DNA of 64,000 nucleotides from Pseudodonghicola xiamenensis DSM 18339 (GTDB taxonomy: Bacteria > Pseudomonadota > Alphaproteobacteria > Rhodobacterales > Rhodobacteraceae), in contig NZ_AUBS01000001.1 of NCBI RefSeq assembly GCF_000429365.1, positions 434,001-498,000 of the forward strand, read 5' to 3'. The notes beneath the pieces are model-generated. The model worked only from the letters and a program-made list of their open reading frames with translations. It had not been told where the DNA came from and searched no databases. Position numbers and translations under genes: made by a program. Positions 20,746 to 28,583 of the stretch are shown here, piece after piece (position 1 is the stretch's first letter; each line of letters starts with the position of its first letter).

Positions 20746-22089
20746 TCAGTCGGTGGTTGCCAGCCAGGCCTGCCACTCTTCCTTGGCGCGGTCGGTATAG
20801 GCCTTGTAGCGGTCCTTGCGACCACGACGCCCGCCTCTCAGCCCGTCGACGGGGGGGAACAGACCGAAGTTCACATTCATCGGCTGGAAGGTTTTCGCCT
20901 CGGCTCCGCCGGTGATATGGGTGATCAATGCGCCCATGGCGGTGGTGCCTGGCGGTGGCGTCAGCGGTTGGCCCGCCAGTTCGGCCGCGGCCATCCGGCC
21001 GGCGAGCAGCCCCATGGCGGCGCTTTCAACATAGCCCTCGACCCCGGTGATCTGGCCGGCAAAGCGGATGTTCGGCCGCGATTTCAGCCGCATGTTGCCG
21101 TCGAGCAGCGTCGGAGAATTGATGAATGTGTTGCGGTGGATGCCGCCCAACCGCGCGAAACTGGCATTCTCCAGCCCCGGGATCATCCGGAACACATCGG
21201 TCTGGGCGCCGTATTTCATCTTGGTCTGGAAACCGACGATGTTGAAAAGCGTTCCCAGGGCGTTGTCGCGGCGCAGTTGCACCACCGCATAGGCCTTTTC
21301 CTCGGGCTTGTGGGCGTTGGTCAGTCCGACCGGTTTCATCGGCCCGTGGCGCAGCGTTTCGCGCCCACGCTCGGCCATCACCTCGATCGGCAGGCAGCCG
21401 TCGAAATAGCCGGCGGTTTCGCCCTCGTGAAACTCGGTCTTGTCGGCGGCGAGCAGCGCGTCGATGAAGGCCTCGTACTGCGGCTTGTCCATCGGGCAAT
21501 TGAGATAGGCGGTGCGCTCTTCCTCGGTCTCGCCCTTGTCATAGCGCGACTGCATCCAGGCCACATCCATATTGACGCTTTCGGCATAGACGATAGGGGC
21601 GATGGCGTCGAAGAAGGCCAGCGCATCGGCGCCGGTTTCCGCCTGGATTGCCTGACCCAGCGCGGAAGAGGTCAAGGGGCCGGTGGCGATGATCCAATGC
21701 CCCTGATCGGGCAGTTCGGTCACCTCTTCATAAGAGACCGAGATATTGGGATGCGCCATCAGCCGCGCCGTCACGGCTTCGGAAAACGGATCGCGGTCGA
21801 CCGCCAGGGCGCCGCCGGCGGGCAGGCGGTGGGCATCGGCGGTGGCCATGATCAGCCCGTTCGCCGCGCGCATTTCCCAATGCAGCAGCCCCACCGCGTT
21901 CTGTTCGCTGTCATCCGACCGGAAGGAGTTGGAACAGACCATCTCAGCCAGGTTGCCGGTGCGATGGGCAAAGGTTTCGACCTTGGGGCGCATTTCGTGG
22001 ATCACCACGCGCACCCCGGCATTTGCCGCCTGCCAGGCGGCTTCGGACCCGGCCATGCCGCCGCCGACGATATGAAGTGTCTCGCTCAT
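20746..22089 (-). CDS. trmFO: Methylenetetrahydrofolate-tRNA-(uracil-5-)-methyltransferase TrmFO
   Basis: Flavoprotein that makes ribothymidine at position 54 of tRNA with methylene-THF, the alternative to SAM-dependent TrmA. Starting at ATG 22089 gives 447 residues; the FAD dinucleotide loop [12 protein letters not shown] is right at the N-terminus. [11 protein letters not shown] is present near residue 50. The C-terminal half shows N-C-P-M-D-K-P-Q-Y and [16 protein letters not shown], both family hallmarks. Confidence 0.95.
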   Translation of the reverse strand: MSETLHIVGGGMAGSEAAWQAANAGVRVVIHEMRPKVETFAHRTGNLAEMVCSNSFRSDDSEQNAVGLLHWEMRAANGLIMATADAHRLPAGGALAVDRDPFSEAVTARLMAHPNISVSYEEVTELPDQGHWIIATGPLTSSALGQAIQAETGADALAFFDAIAPIVYAESVNMDVAWMQSRYDKGETEEERTAYLNCPMDKPQYEAFIDALLAADKTEFHEGETAGYFDGCLPIEVMAERGRETLRHGPMKPVGLTNAHKPEEKAYAVVQLRRDNALGTLFNIVGFQTKMKYGAQTDVFRMIPGLENASFARLGGIHRNTFINSPTLLDGNMRLKSRPNIRFAGQITGVEGYVESAAMGLLAGRMAAAELAGQPLTPPPGTTAMGALITHITGGAEAKTFQPMNVNFGLFPPVDGLRGGRRGRKDRYKAYTDRAKEEWQAWLATTD

Positions 22090-22210
22090 ATCCTGCCAGA
22101 TAGGCCAGGCCGGGGCGCGGCGCAACGGGGGATGATGCGACAGCATCGCCGCGACAGCCCGGAGGCGGCCCGCACCATGGCGCCGTCGGTGTCACGTGGT
22201 GTGGATGCGG

Positions 22211-22996
22211 CTACTGCTGCCAGCTTGGCGGCCGCTTGTCGAGAAAGGCGGCGATGCCTTCTTCGGTGTCGCGGTAGAGCATGTTTTCCACCATCACCTG
22301 ACCGGCATAAGCATAGGCCTCTGTGACCGGCATCTCGATCTGGTCGTAAAAGGCGCGCTTGCCGATCCGCACCGCCGCGCTCAGCTTGGCGGCGATGGTC
22401 TGGGCCAATTCGGCGGTCTCGGCCTCCAGCGCTTCGGGGGCAACGACGCGATTGATCAGGCCGCGCGCGCGGGCCTCCTCCGCGTCGATGAAGGCACCGG
22501 TGGTCAGCATCTCGAACGCGTGCTTGCGCGCGATATTGCGGCTGAGCGCCACCATCGGCGTGGAGCAGAACAGACCGATGTTCACCCCGTTGACGCCGAA
22601 CCGGGTGCCGGCGGCGGCCACGGCCAGATCGCAGCTTGCCACCAATTGGCAGCCGGCAGCAGTGGCGATGCCATGCACTTGGGCGATCACCGGCTGTGGC
22701 AGGTCGCGGATCGACAGCATCATCCGGGTGCAGCGGTCGAAGAGATCGGCGAAATAGGCCTTGCCGCCGTCTTCCGCCTGACGGCCGGCGGTCATCTGCT
22801 TCAGGTCGTGGCCGGCGCAGAACGCCTTGCCCGCGCCCGACAGGATGACGGCACGAATGGTCTGATCCTGTTTCAGCGCGTCGAATTCGAATTGCAGCGC
22901 CGCCAGCATCTCGTCCGACAGGGCATTCAACCGCTCGGGCGCGGTCATCCGCAGATGCGCCACCGCGCCGGTGTCGTGACGTTCCAGAATTGCCAT
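22211..22996 (-). CDS. Crotonase-family protein, ECHDC3-like
   Basis: 261-residue enoyl-CoA hydratase/isomerase fold. The CoA-binding A-G-H-D-L-K and the oxyanion-hole G-I-A-T-A-A-G-C are kept. The two catalytic glutamates of hydratases are absent: Q117 in G-C-Q-L and G137 in F-G-V-N-G replace them. The following V-N-I-G-L-F-C-S-T-P-M-V-A-L-S-R resembles animal ECHDC3, a family member of uncertain activity. Simple hydration of enoyl-CoA is therefore unlikely; it may be a CoA-binding, isomerase-like or thioesterase-like protein. It is divergent from the PaaI thioesterase gene with 59 bases between. Confidence 0.85.
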   Translation of the reverse strand: MAILERHDTGAVAHLRMTAPERLNALSDEMLAALQFEFDALKQDQTIRAVILSGAGKAFCAGHDLKQMTAGRQAEDGGKAYFADLFDRCTRMMLSIRDLPQPVIAQVHGIATAAGCQLVASCDLAVAAAGTRFGVNGVNIGLFCSTPMVALSRNIARKHAFEMLTTGAFIDAEEARARGLINRVVAPEALEAETAELAQTIAAKLSAAVRIGKRAFYDQIEMPVTEAYAYAGQVMVENMLYRDTEEGIAAFLDKRPPSWQQ

Positions 22997-23055
22997 CTTG
23001 TCTCTCCTCCCTCACTTCGCCTCTAGTCTAGGAGAGGAGAGACGGGAGGAAAAGC

Positions 23056-23475
23056 ATGACATTGGCCCTGACGCGGGACGAATTGGCGGAATATCTGCAC
23101 GAGGTGTTTCCGCAGATCCGCGACGATTTCGCCATCGACGATCTGAGCCCGGAACGGATCACCATGCGGCTGTTGACGGCCGAGCGGCACCTGCGGCCCG
23201 GCGGCACTGTGTCGGGGCCCTCGATGTTCGCCCTGGCGGATGTGGCGGTCTATGCCATGGTGTTGGCCCGGATCGGGAAAAAGGCGCTGGCGGTAACCAC
23301 CAACTGTTCGCTCGATTTCATGCGCAAGCCCGAAGCCGGGCGCGACCTGATCGCGGAATGCCGCCTGCTCAAGCTGGGGCGGGTGCTGGCGGTGGCCGAT
23401 GTGCTGATGTTCTCGGAAGGCGGAACCGATCCGGTGGCGCGCGCCAGCATGACCTATTCGATCCCGCCAGCATAG
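23056..23475 (+). CDS. PaaI-family hotdog thioesterase
   Basis: 139 residues with one hotdog fold. L-R-P-G-G-T-V-S-G-P-S-M-F-A-L-A-D near residue 47-63 carries the active-site aspartate of the PaaI/DUF4442 group, and T-N-C-S-L-D-F-M-R-K-P near 84 is the CoA-contact strand. It likely hydrolyses an acyl-CoA, substrate unknown. It is divergently transcribed from the ECHDC3-like gene, which hints at a shared CoA-linked role, but this is inference. Confidence 0.85.
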   Translation: MTLALTRDELAEYLHEVFPQIRDDFAIDDLSPERITMRLLTAERHLRPGGTVSGPSMFALADVAVYAMVLARIGKKALAVTTNCSLDFMRKPEAGRDLIAECRLLKLGRVLAVADVLMFSEGGTDPVARASMTYSIPPA

Positions 23476-23559
23476 TCTGGCCCGTGCATGCGGCAGAATA
23501 GGCGGCGGGATACGGCGTGGCGTGATCATGCCAAAAAACCTGCTTATAAAATGCCGCTT

Positions 23560-23573
23560 TTGACTTGCATCAA
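23560..23573 (+). promoter_or_regulatory. FNR/FnrL-type box upstream of SLAC1 gene
   Basis: TTGACTTGCATCAA matches the FNR consensus TTGAT-N4-ATCAA at 9 of 10 positions. It lies 53 bases before the channel gene start. A TATAAA about 10 bases upstream of the box would put the box just downstream of that promoter (repression); alternatively it activates a promoter I cannot see. Confidence 0.5.
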
Positions 23574-23626
23574 AGTTGGCGGATCGGTGCTCGGGCAGGG
23601 TCGGGAAAACATATGAGGTTTTCTGA

Positions 23627-24616
23627 ATGTCTTCCGTTGTCGATCCTGCCGCCCCTGTCGTTTCCGGGGCACAACGTCTGTCGCATTTTCCGGTCACCTT
23701 CTTTGCGGTGGCGATGGGGCTGATGGGGCTGGTGCTGGCGCTGCATGGCGCCGGTCGAACGCTCGCTTGGGCCGCTGTGCTGGGCCAGGGGGTGTTCTAT
23801 GCCGCGGCGGTGGTCTTCGTGGCGATCGGGGCGGTCTATCTGCTGAAGCTCTTGCGCTATCCCGCCGCGGTGCGGGCCGAATGGAACCATCCGGTCAAGC
23901 TGGCGTTCTTTCCGGCGATGACCGTGGCGCTGTTGCTGACGGCGACCGCCTGCCTTGGCGAATACCCGTCTCTGGCGCGGGCGCTCTGGATTCTGGGGAC
24001 GGTCGGGCAGGGGATTTTGACCATCGCCGTGATCTCTGGCTGGATCAGTCATCGGTCGTTCGAGGTTGCGCATCTGACCCCGGCCTGGTTCATTCCGGCG
24101 GTGGGGAATGTGATTGTACCGATCGCTGGGGCACAGATGGGGTACAATGAGATCTCGTGGTTGTTCTTCTCGGGCGGCATTGTGTTCTGGATCGTGTTGC
24201 TGACGCTGGTGATGAACCGGCTGGTGTTCCACAATCCGATCCCGGCACGGTTGTTTCCGACGCTGGCGATCCTGATCGCTCCGCCGGCAGTGGCCTTTGT
24301 CGCCTATTATCAGCTTGTCGGGCAGGTCGATCCGTTCGCCCGTATCCTGCTGAATACGGCCTATGTCTTTGCCGTTCTGATGTTGGTGCAGGTCCCGAAG
24401 CTGTTGGCGCTGCCCTTCGCCCTGAGCTGGTGGGCGCTGTCCTTCCCGGTCGCGGGGCTGACCATCGCTTCGTTGCTCTATGCCAGGGTGGCGCAGTCGT
24501 CGGCGCATCTGCTGGTGGGCTATGGGGCGCTGGCAGTGCTCTGCACGGTGATCGCAGGCCTGATCTGGCGTACCCTTGTGGCCATTGCGCGCAAGCAGAT
24601 TTGCCAACCTGAATAG
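23627..24616 (+). CDS. SLAC1-type anion channel / TehA-like membrane protein
   Basis: 329 residues with about ten hydrophobic segments, matching the TehA/SLAC1 trimeric channel fold. R-L-S-H-F-P-V-T-F-F-A-V-A-M-G-L-M-G-L near residue 16-34 is the family opening, and P-A-W-F-I-P-A-V-G-N-V-I-V-P-I-A-G near 150 is the pore-lining region. The substrate is probably a small anion. Earlier names link this family to tellurite resistance, which is indirect. An FNR-type box just upstream suggests control by oxygen or nitric oxide state. It lies downstream of the PaaI gene by 151 bases. Confidence 0.88.
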   Translation: MSSVVDPAAPVVSGAQRLSHFPVTFFAVAMGLMGLVLALHGAGRTLAWAAVLGQGVFYAAAVVFVAIGAVYLLKLLRYPAAVRAEWNHPVKLAFFPAMTVALLLTATACLGEYPSLARALWILGTVGQGILTIAVISGWISHRSFEVAHLTPAWFIPAVGNVIVPIAGAQMGYNEISWLFFSGGIVFWIVLLTLVMNRLVFHNPIPARLFPTLAILIAPPAVAFVAYYQLVGQVDPFARILLNTAYVFAVLMLVQVPKLLALPFALSWWALSFPVAGLTIASLLYARVAQSSAHLLVGYGALAVLCTVIAGLIWRTLVAIARKQICQPE

Positions 24617-24671
24617 AGCAATGAACCTGTCGTCCGGGGCGGTGGACCGGCCCGGGCAGGCGCTGTGCACG

Positions 24672-24699
24672 AAAAAAACGCCGGGGCAAAGCCCCGGCG
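24672..24699 (-). terminator. Intrinsic terminator of the DUF1127 gene
   Basis: On the minus strand a 9-bp stem CGCCGGGGC / GCCCCGGCG with a 3-base loop is followed by seven T. It starts 43 bases after the stop of the DUF1127 gene. Confidence 0.88.
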
Positions 24700-24742
24700 A
24701 GGAAGAGGTCCGATAAACCGGACGGGGATGGTTGCGAGCGGC

Positions 24743-24970
24743 TCAGCCTTTCCAGAAGGGACGAGAGGCTTCCTTATGAGCCTGCGCATGGGTGACGCCG
24801 ATGTCATCCAGCATAAAATCGTCCAGCTCGCTCAGATGCTTGCGGGTGCGCCGTCGCATCGCCCACAGACCGAATACGGTGGTCAGACGCTTGAGAACCG
24901 AAACGGTCGGTCGCTGGCGCCGAGCTGCGCCATAGACAGAAGAGGACCCGGTTTGCGTCATGCGAGACAT
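24743..24970 (-). CDS. DUF1127 domain small protein
   Basis: 75 residues with the arginine-rich DUF1127 motif: R-R-R-T-R-K-H-L-S-E-L-D-D-F-M-L-D-D-I-G-V-T near residues 38-60, preceded by a predicted helix. Family members in Rhodobacter and Agrobacterium (for example CcaF1) bind RNA or affect RNA turnover, phosphate and stress responses; which applies here is unknown. It has its own terminator and is divergent from the MocR regulator, 96 bases away, so the regulator may control it. Confidence 0.88.
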   Translation of the reverse strand: MSRMTQTGSSSVYGAARRQRPTVSVLKRLTTVFGLWAMRRRTRKHLSELDDFMLDDIGVTHAQAHKEASRPFWKG

Positions 24971-24985
24971 TGTAGCACCTATCTA

Positions 24986-25078
24986 AATTGTATTGACACG
25001 CTTTCATCTTGTTCGGTAGATATTTGGTACAATGACTTTTGCGATAAGGTCAAAAGAAAGATTGTTATGGATACAATT
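24986..25078. promoter_or_regulatory. MocR/DUF1127 divergent control region
   Basis: AATTGTAT (24986-24993) and its exact inverse ATACAATT (25071-25078, inside the mocR start) flank a third copy, GGTACAAT (25026-25033). A perfect -35 TTGACA (24993-24998) with TAGATA 18 bases later (25017-25022) could drive mocR. Repeated ACAAT words around a MocR promoter would fit autoregulation. Confidence 0.45.
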
Positions 25079-26494
25079 TGGTCTGATACCTTCGATGGCT
25101 CTTCCGGGCCGAAATATCGCGCCGTGGTCGAGCGGATCCGCCGTGCGGTACGCGGCAAGGAGTTGAAGGCAGGGGAAAAATTGCCGCCGGTGCGTGAGCT
25201 GGCCTATCAGCTTTCGATCACCCCGGGCACGGTGGCGCGGGCCTATAAGATCCTGACCGACGAAGGGGTGCTGCAGGCCGAGGTGGGGCGCGGCACCTTT
25301 GTTGCGCCGCCGGTAAGTGCCGGACAGGACGAACAGGGATTCGGGGAATCCGAACTCGTGCTGGACGTGGCGCCGCATAACCGTGAGGGCGGAGACGGGT
25401 ATCACGTCAACCTGTTCTCGCCGCATTTGCCCAGTGTCGGGCAGGCGGGGCTGATCCGCGAGCTTCTGGGAGACATCGCCAAGGAGCCGCCCTCGGGTTT
25501 CATGCATTATCCTTCGCGTGAGGGGGCCCGTCCGGCCCGCGAGGCGGCGGCGCGATGGTTGTCTGAACGCGCGGTGGGGCGGGTGCGCGAAACCGAGGTG
25601 GTGTTCAGCAACGGCGGGCAGAACGCGCTGTGTCTGGTGTTGCAGGCCGTCCTGCGCGGCCGCCGCCCGGTGGTTCTGGTCGAGGAGCTGTCCTATCCCG
25701 GGTTCCGCCGTGCGGCAGAGCTGTTGCGCGCGGATGTGGTGCCGGTGGCGATGGATGCCGACGGGATCATTCCCGAGGCGCTGGAGATCGCGGCGCGCCA
25801 GCATGATGCGCAGATCCTCTGCACCTCGCCCGAGGCGCATAATCCGACGCTGACCCACACCCCGCTGGAGCGCCGCCGCGCCCTGGTCGAAATCGCCCGG
25901 CGGCACGATCTGCAGATCCTCGAGGACAATTGTTATCATGTGGCCGAGACCGCGGTGCCCAGTTATCGGCTGTTGGCACCGGAACGCAGTTGGTATGTCA
26001 CCTCGATTTCGAAAAGCATTACCCCGGCTTTGCGGGTGGGCTTTGCGCTGGCGCCGAAGGACCGGACGGTGCATTTGCGCCGCGCCGCCGAACATGGCTT
26101 TTTCGGTCTGGCGACACCGCTGACCGATCTGATGGCGCGGCTTCTGGTCGATCCGCGGCTGGATGCGCTCAGCGTCAAGACGCATGAGGTGATCCGCGAT
26201 TATGTTCAATGCGCGGTGAATGTTCTGGGCAGCTATCAATTGGTCTGGCGTCCCGACATCCCGTTTCTCTGGCTGCCCCTGCCGCTGGGCTGGCGGGCCG
26301 GGGCCTTCGTTCAGGCTGCAGAGGCCGAAGGGGTGCGGTTGCGTTCGGCCGAGGATTTCGTGATGCGCAGTTCACGGGCGCCCCATGCGGTGCGGTTGTC
26401 GATCAACGCTGGCGTCGAGGCCGATACCTTTGAAAGGGCGATGCTGCGGTTGCGTCTCCTCCTAGACAATCCTCCGGAGCTGATCGCCGTCTGA
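25067..26494 (+). CDS. MocR-type GntR regulator with aminotransferase domain
   Basis: 475-residue fusion of an N-terminal GntR winged helix (residues 1-75: L-P-P-V-R-E-L-A-Y-Q-L and G-T-V-A-R-A-Y-K-I-L) with a fold-type I aminotransferase domain. The PLP-binding lysine is K316 in S-I-S-K-S-I-T-P-A-L-R-V-G-F. Such proteins (GabR, PdxR, TauR, EnuR) sense PLP adducts of amino compounds. The target is not obvious, as the neighbour is a DUF1127 gene rather than a transport or catabolic operon. The ATG at 25067 is used; the frame is open upstream but overlaps the DUF1127 gene. Confidence 0.93.
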   Translation: MDTIWSDTFDGSSGPKYRAVVERIRRAVRGKELKAGEKLPPVRELAYQLSITPGTVARAYKILTDEGVLQAEVGRGTFVAPPVSAGQDEQGFGESELVLDVAPHNREGGDGYHVNLFSPHLPSVGQAGLIRELLGDIAKEPPSGFMHYPSREGARPAREAAARWLSERAVGRVRETEVVFSNGGQNALCLVLQAVLRGRRPVVLVEELSYPGFRRAAELLRADVVPVAMDADGIIPEALEIAARQHDAQILCTSPEAHNPTLTHTPLERRRALVEIARRHDLQILEDNCYHVAETAVPSYRLLAPERSWYVTSISKSITPALRVGFALAPKDRTVHLRRAAEHGFFGLATPLTDLMARLLVDPRLDALSVKTHEVIRDYVQCAVNVLGSYQLVWRPDIPFLWLPLPLGWRAGAFVQAAEAEGVRLRSAEDFVMRSSRAPHAVRLSINAGVEADTFERAMLRLRLLLDNPPELIAV

Positions 26495-26501
26495 AATTTG
26501 G

Positions 26502-26522
26502 GGTATTATAATACCTATTTTT
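26502..26522 (+). terminator. AT-rich palindrome with T-run after mocR
   Basis: GGTATTATAATACC is a perfect palindrome 8 bases after the mocR stop, followed by TATTTTTT. The stem is weak because the loop must use some of its bases, so termination is plausible, not certain. Confidence 0.45.
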
Positions 26523-26563
26523 TATCCATTTGAAATTGCTTGATTATTTGGATTTCAACTGTG

Positions 26564-26592
26564 TTGACGTGACATCTGACCTTCCTTATACC
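26564..26592 (+). promoter_or_regulatory. Sigma-70 promoter of rplM-rpsI
   Basis: TTGACG (26564-26569), a 17-base spacer and TATACC (26587-26592), 65 bases before the rplM start. Both hexamers are close to consensus and the spacing is ideal. Confidence 0.7.
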
Positions 26593-26656
26593 CCGCCCAT
26601 CGAATTGCCGCGGGCCGGACCTTGTCCCGCGCATCACGTCAAACGGGACTGATCCG

Positions 26657-27115
26657 ATGAAAACCTTTTCTGCGACCCCTGCAGAGATCGACAAGAAATG
26701 GATCCTGATCGACGCCGAAGGCGTTGTTCTGGGTCGTCTTGCCTCGATCATCGCCATGCGCCTGCGTGGTAAACATAAAGCAACCTTCACCCCGCATATG
26801 GACATGGGCGACAACGTCATTGTCATCAATGCGGACAAGGTTCAAATGACCGGCCGGAAGCGCGAAGAGCACTTCTACTGGCACACCGGCCATCCGGGCG
26901 GCATCAAGTCGCGCACCAAACAGCAAATCCTGGAAGGCGCTCACCCCGAGCGCGTGGTCTTCCAAGCTGTCAAGCGCATGCTGCCGGGCAACCGTCTGTC
27001 GCGTCAGCAACTGACCAATCTGCGTATCTACGCCGGCGCCGCGCACCCGCATGAGGCGCAAAGCCCCGAAGTTCTGGACGTGAAGTCCATGAACAAGAAA
27101 AACACCCGGAGCTGA
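26657..27115 (+). CDS. rplM: 50S ribosomal protein L13
   Basis: 152 residues, normal length. M-K-T-F-S-A-T-P opens the protein, [17 protein letters not shown] is the alphaproteobacterial L13 start, and [13 protein letters not shown] and [11 protein letters not shown] are family signatures. It binds 23S rRNA early in 50S assembly. rpsI begins 2 bases after the stop, the universal rplM-rpsI pair, and both share one promoter and one terminator. Confidence 0.98.
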   Translation: MKTFSATPAEIDKKWILIDAEGVVLGRLASIIAMRLRGKHKATFTPHMDMGDNVIVINADKVQMTGRKREEHFYWHTGHPGGIKSRTKQQILEGAHPERVVFQAVKRMLPGNRLSRQQLTNLRIYAGAAHPHEAQSPEVLDVKSMNKKNTRS

Positions 27116-27117
27116 TC

Positions 27118-27615
27118 ATGGCCGAAGAAATCAAGACTCTCGCCGAACTGGATGTCGTCGCCGCCAATGGTGAGCTGGTGACCGCTGAAGTCGAACTCGA
27201 CCTGCCGCGCGAACCCGTTCGCGACGAGCTGGGCCGCTCCTATGCAACCGGCAAGCGGAAGGACGCGGTCGCTCGCGTCTGGATCAAGCCGGGCTCGGGT
27301 AAAGTCGTCGTCAACGGCAAGGACATGGGTGTCTACTTCGCCCGTCCGGTGCTGCAGCTGATCCTGCGCCAGCCGTTTCAGGTGGCCGGTGTCGAAGGTG
27401 AATTCGATGTCATGGCAACCGTCAAGGGCGGAGGCCTGACCGGTCAGGCCGGTGCGGTCAAGCACGGCATTTCCAAAGCGCTGCAGCTTTACGATCCGTC
27501 GCTGCGCGGTGCTCTGAAAGCCGCAGGCTTCCTGACCCGCGACAGCCGCGTTGTCGAACGGAAGAAATACGGTAAGCGCAAAGCCCGCCGCTCCTTCCAG
27601 TTCTCCAAGCGTTAA
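27118..27615 (+). CDS. rpsI: 30S ribosomal protein S9
   Basis: 165 residues: an alphaproteobacterial N-terminal extension of about 38 acidic residues, then the S9 core from [13 protein letters not shown] near residue 41. [15 protein letters not shown] is the loop signature, and the basic tail ends in the universal S-K-R that reaches the P-site tRNA. It is co-transcribed with rplM. Confidence 0.98.
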   Translation: MAEEIKTLAELDVVAANGELVTAEVELDLPREPVRDELGRSYATGKRKDAVARVWIKPGSGKVVVNGKDMGVYFARPVLQLILRQPFQVAGVEGEFDVMATVKGGGLTGQAGAVKHGISKALQLYDPSLRGALKAAGFLTRDSRVVERKKYGKRKARRSFQFSKR

Positions 27616-27636
27616 TCGCCGGAACGATCCAATTCG

Positions 27637-27665
27637 AAAGGCCGCGCAATTTGCGCGGCCTTTTT
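27637..27665 (+). terminator. Intrinsic terminator after rpsI
   Basis: Arms AAAGGCCGCGCAA and TTGCGCGGCCTTT with a single central T (loop formed by unpairing inner bases), then TTTTT in all. It lies 22 bases after the rpsI stop. Confidence 0.92.
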
Positions 27666-27728
27666 CGTTGTCTTGTGGTTCTTCTGCGTGGCGTGGGCGC
27701 TGGCCCCGGCGCCCGGAGGCGCGCGGGA

Positions 27729-28583
27729 TCAAGGGCGATAGGGGGGCAGATCGCTGGCAAGGGGAACCGCAGCGAGACAGCCGCCCCGTGCCAGCAAAAG
27801 CCGGTCGGTGATCAGGCGCCGGGTCATTTTGCGGGTGCTGCGTCGCAACTCTTTCACCAACCGATAGGCAGCCGGCCCCTTGTCGGCCCGGGCGCGGGGG
27901 GCGGCACCGGTGCGTTCGCTGCCCGAGATGCTGGGCGGGATATCGGACCGGTCGGCCAGATCGGCGAACATGCCCTGAACCGCAACGGCGGGATCGAGCT
28001 GAAACGCGCGGTAGCCGGGGTAGCGACGGGTCAGGAAGTCGTCCAGATGATCGCAATAGCTCTGGCTCTGACGTAGCAGGAGTGCGGCCCCCGTCGGGGT
28101 CAGCAGATAGGCGGCGGCGCTGGCGATCACCCCGGTCAGCGGACGCAGAGATTGCCCGCCCATCCGGGTTGCCGGGCCGAGCCGTAGCGGGCCGCCAGGG
28201 CTGTCGAGCTTGACCATATCAAAGCGTTCGGCCGCGGTGGCGAGGGCGGCACAGACGGCGCCGGCCTGCTCTGACAGCAGAACGTCGTCCTCCATCAGCA
28301 CCGCCGGCTGGCCGCTTTCTGCAACCTGCTGCCAGAGCGCGCGATGACTTTCGAAGACCGCGACCTCCGAGAGCAGCAGGCTCCAGTAGGCCCCCCACCG
28401 CCCGGGACGGTAGCGCGGGCTGAGCGGCGTCGTCGCGGCATCGACGGCTGAGAAGCGGTGCACCCTGTCAAAGCCGGCACGTGCGCATTGCTCTTGCATG
28501 AAGGCAGCGCGCTCGGGCACCCGGTCGAGGTTGATGAAATGAACCGGCAGGCTCACCCGAACAGCTTTCTCAGCTTGCGCCAT
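27729..28583 (-). CDS. Glycosyltransferase family 25 protein
   Basis: 284 residues. The GT25 opening P-V-H-F-I-N-L-D-R-V-P-E-R near residue 13 and the catalytic-type V-L-M-E-D-D-V-L-L near 95 are clear, followed by M-V-K-L-D-S-P-G near 125. GT25 enzymes in bacteria add sugars to lipooligosaccharide or other glycans. The last 60 residues are basic and not typical of the domain. Its start overlaps the end of the large fusion gene by 31 bases, so the two are translated from one mRNA and probably act on the same glycan. Confidence 0.85.
   Translation of the reverse strand: MAQAEKAVRVSLPVHFINLDRVPERAAFMQEQCARAGFDRVHRFSAVDAATTPLSPRYRPGRWGAYWSLLLSEVAVFESHRALWQQVAESGQPAVLMEDDVLLSEQAGAVCAALATAAERFDMVKLDSPGGPLRLGPATRMGGQSLRPLTGVIASAAAYLLTPTGAALLLRQSQSYCDHLDDFLTRRYPGYRAFQLDPAVAVQGMFADLADRSDIPPSISGSERTGAAPRARADKGPAAYRLVKELRRSTRKMTRRLITDRLLLARGGCLAAVPLASDLPPYRP

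Noticed and set aside
20680..22326. 548-codon plus-strand ORF over trmFO
   Set aside because: Antisense shadow; trmFO motifs are complete on the minus strand.
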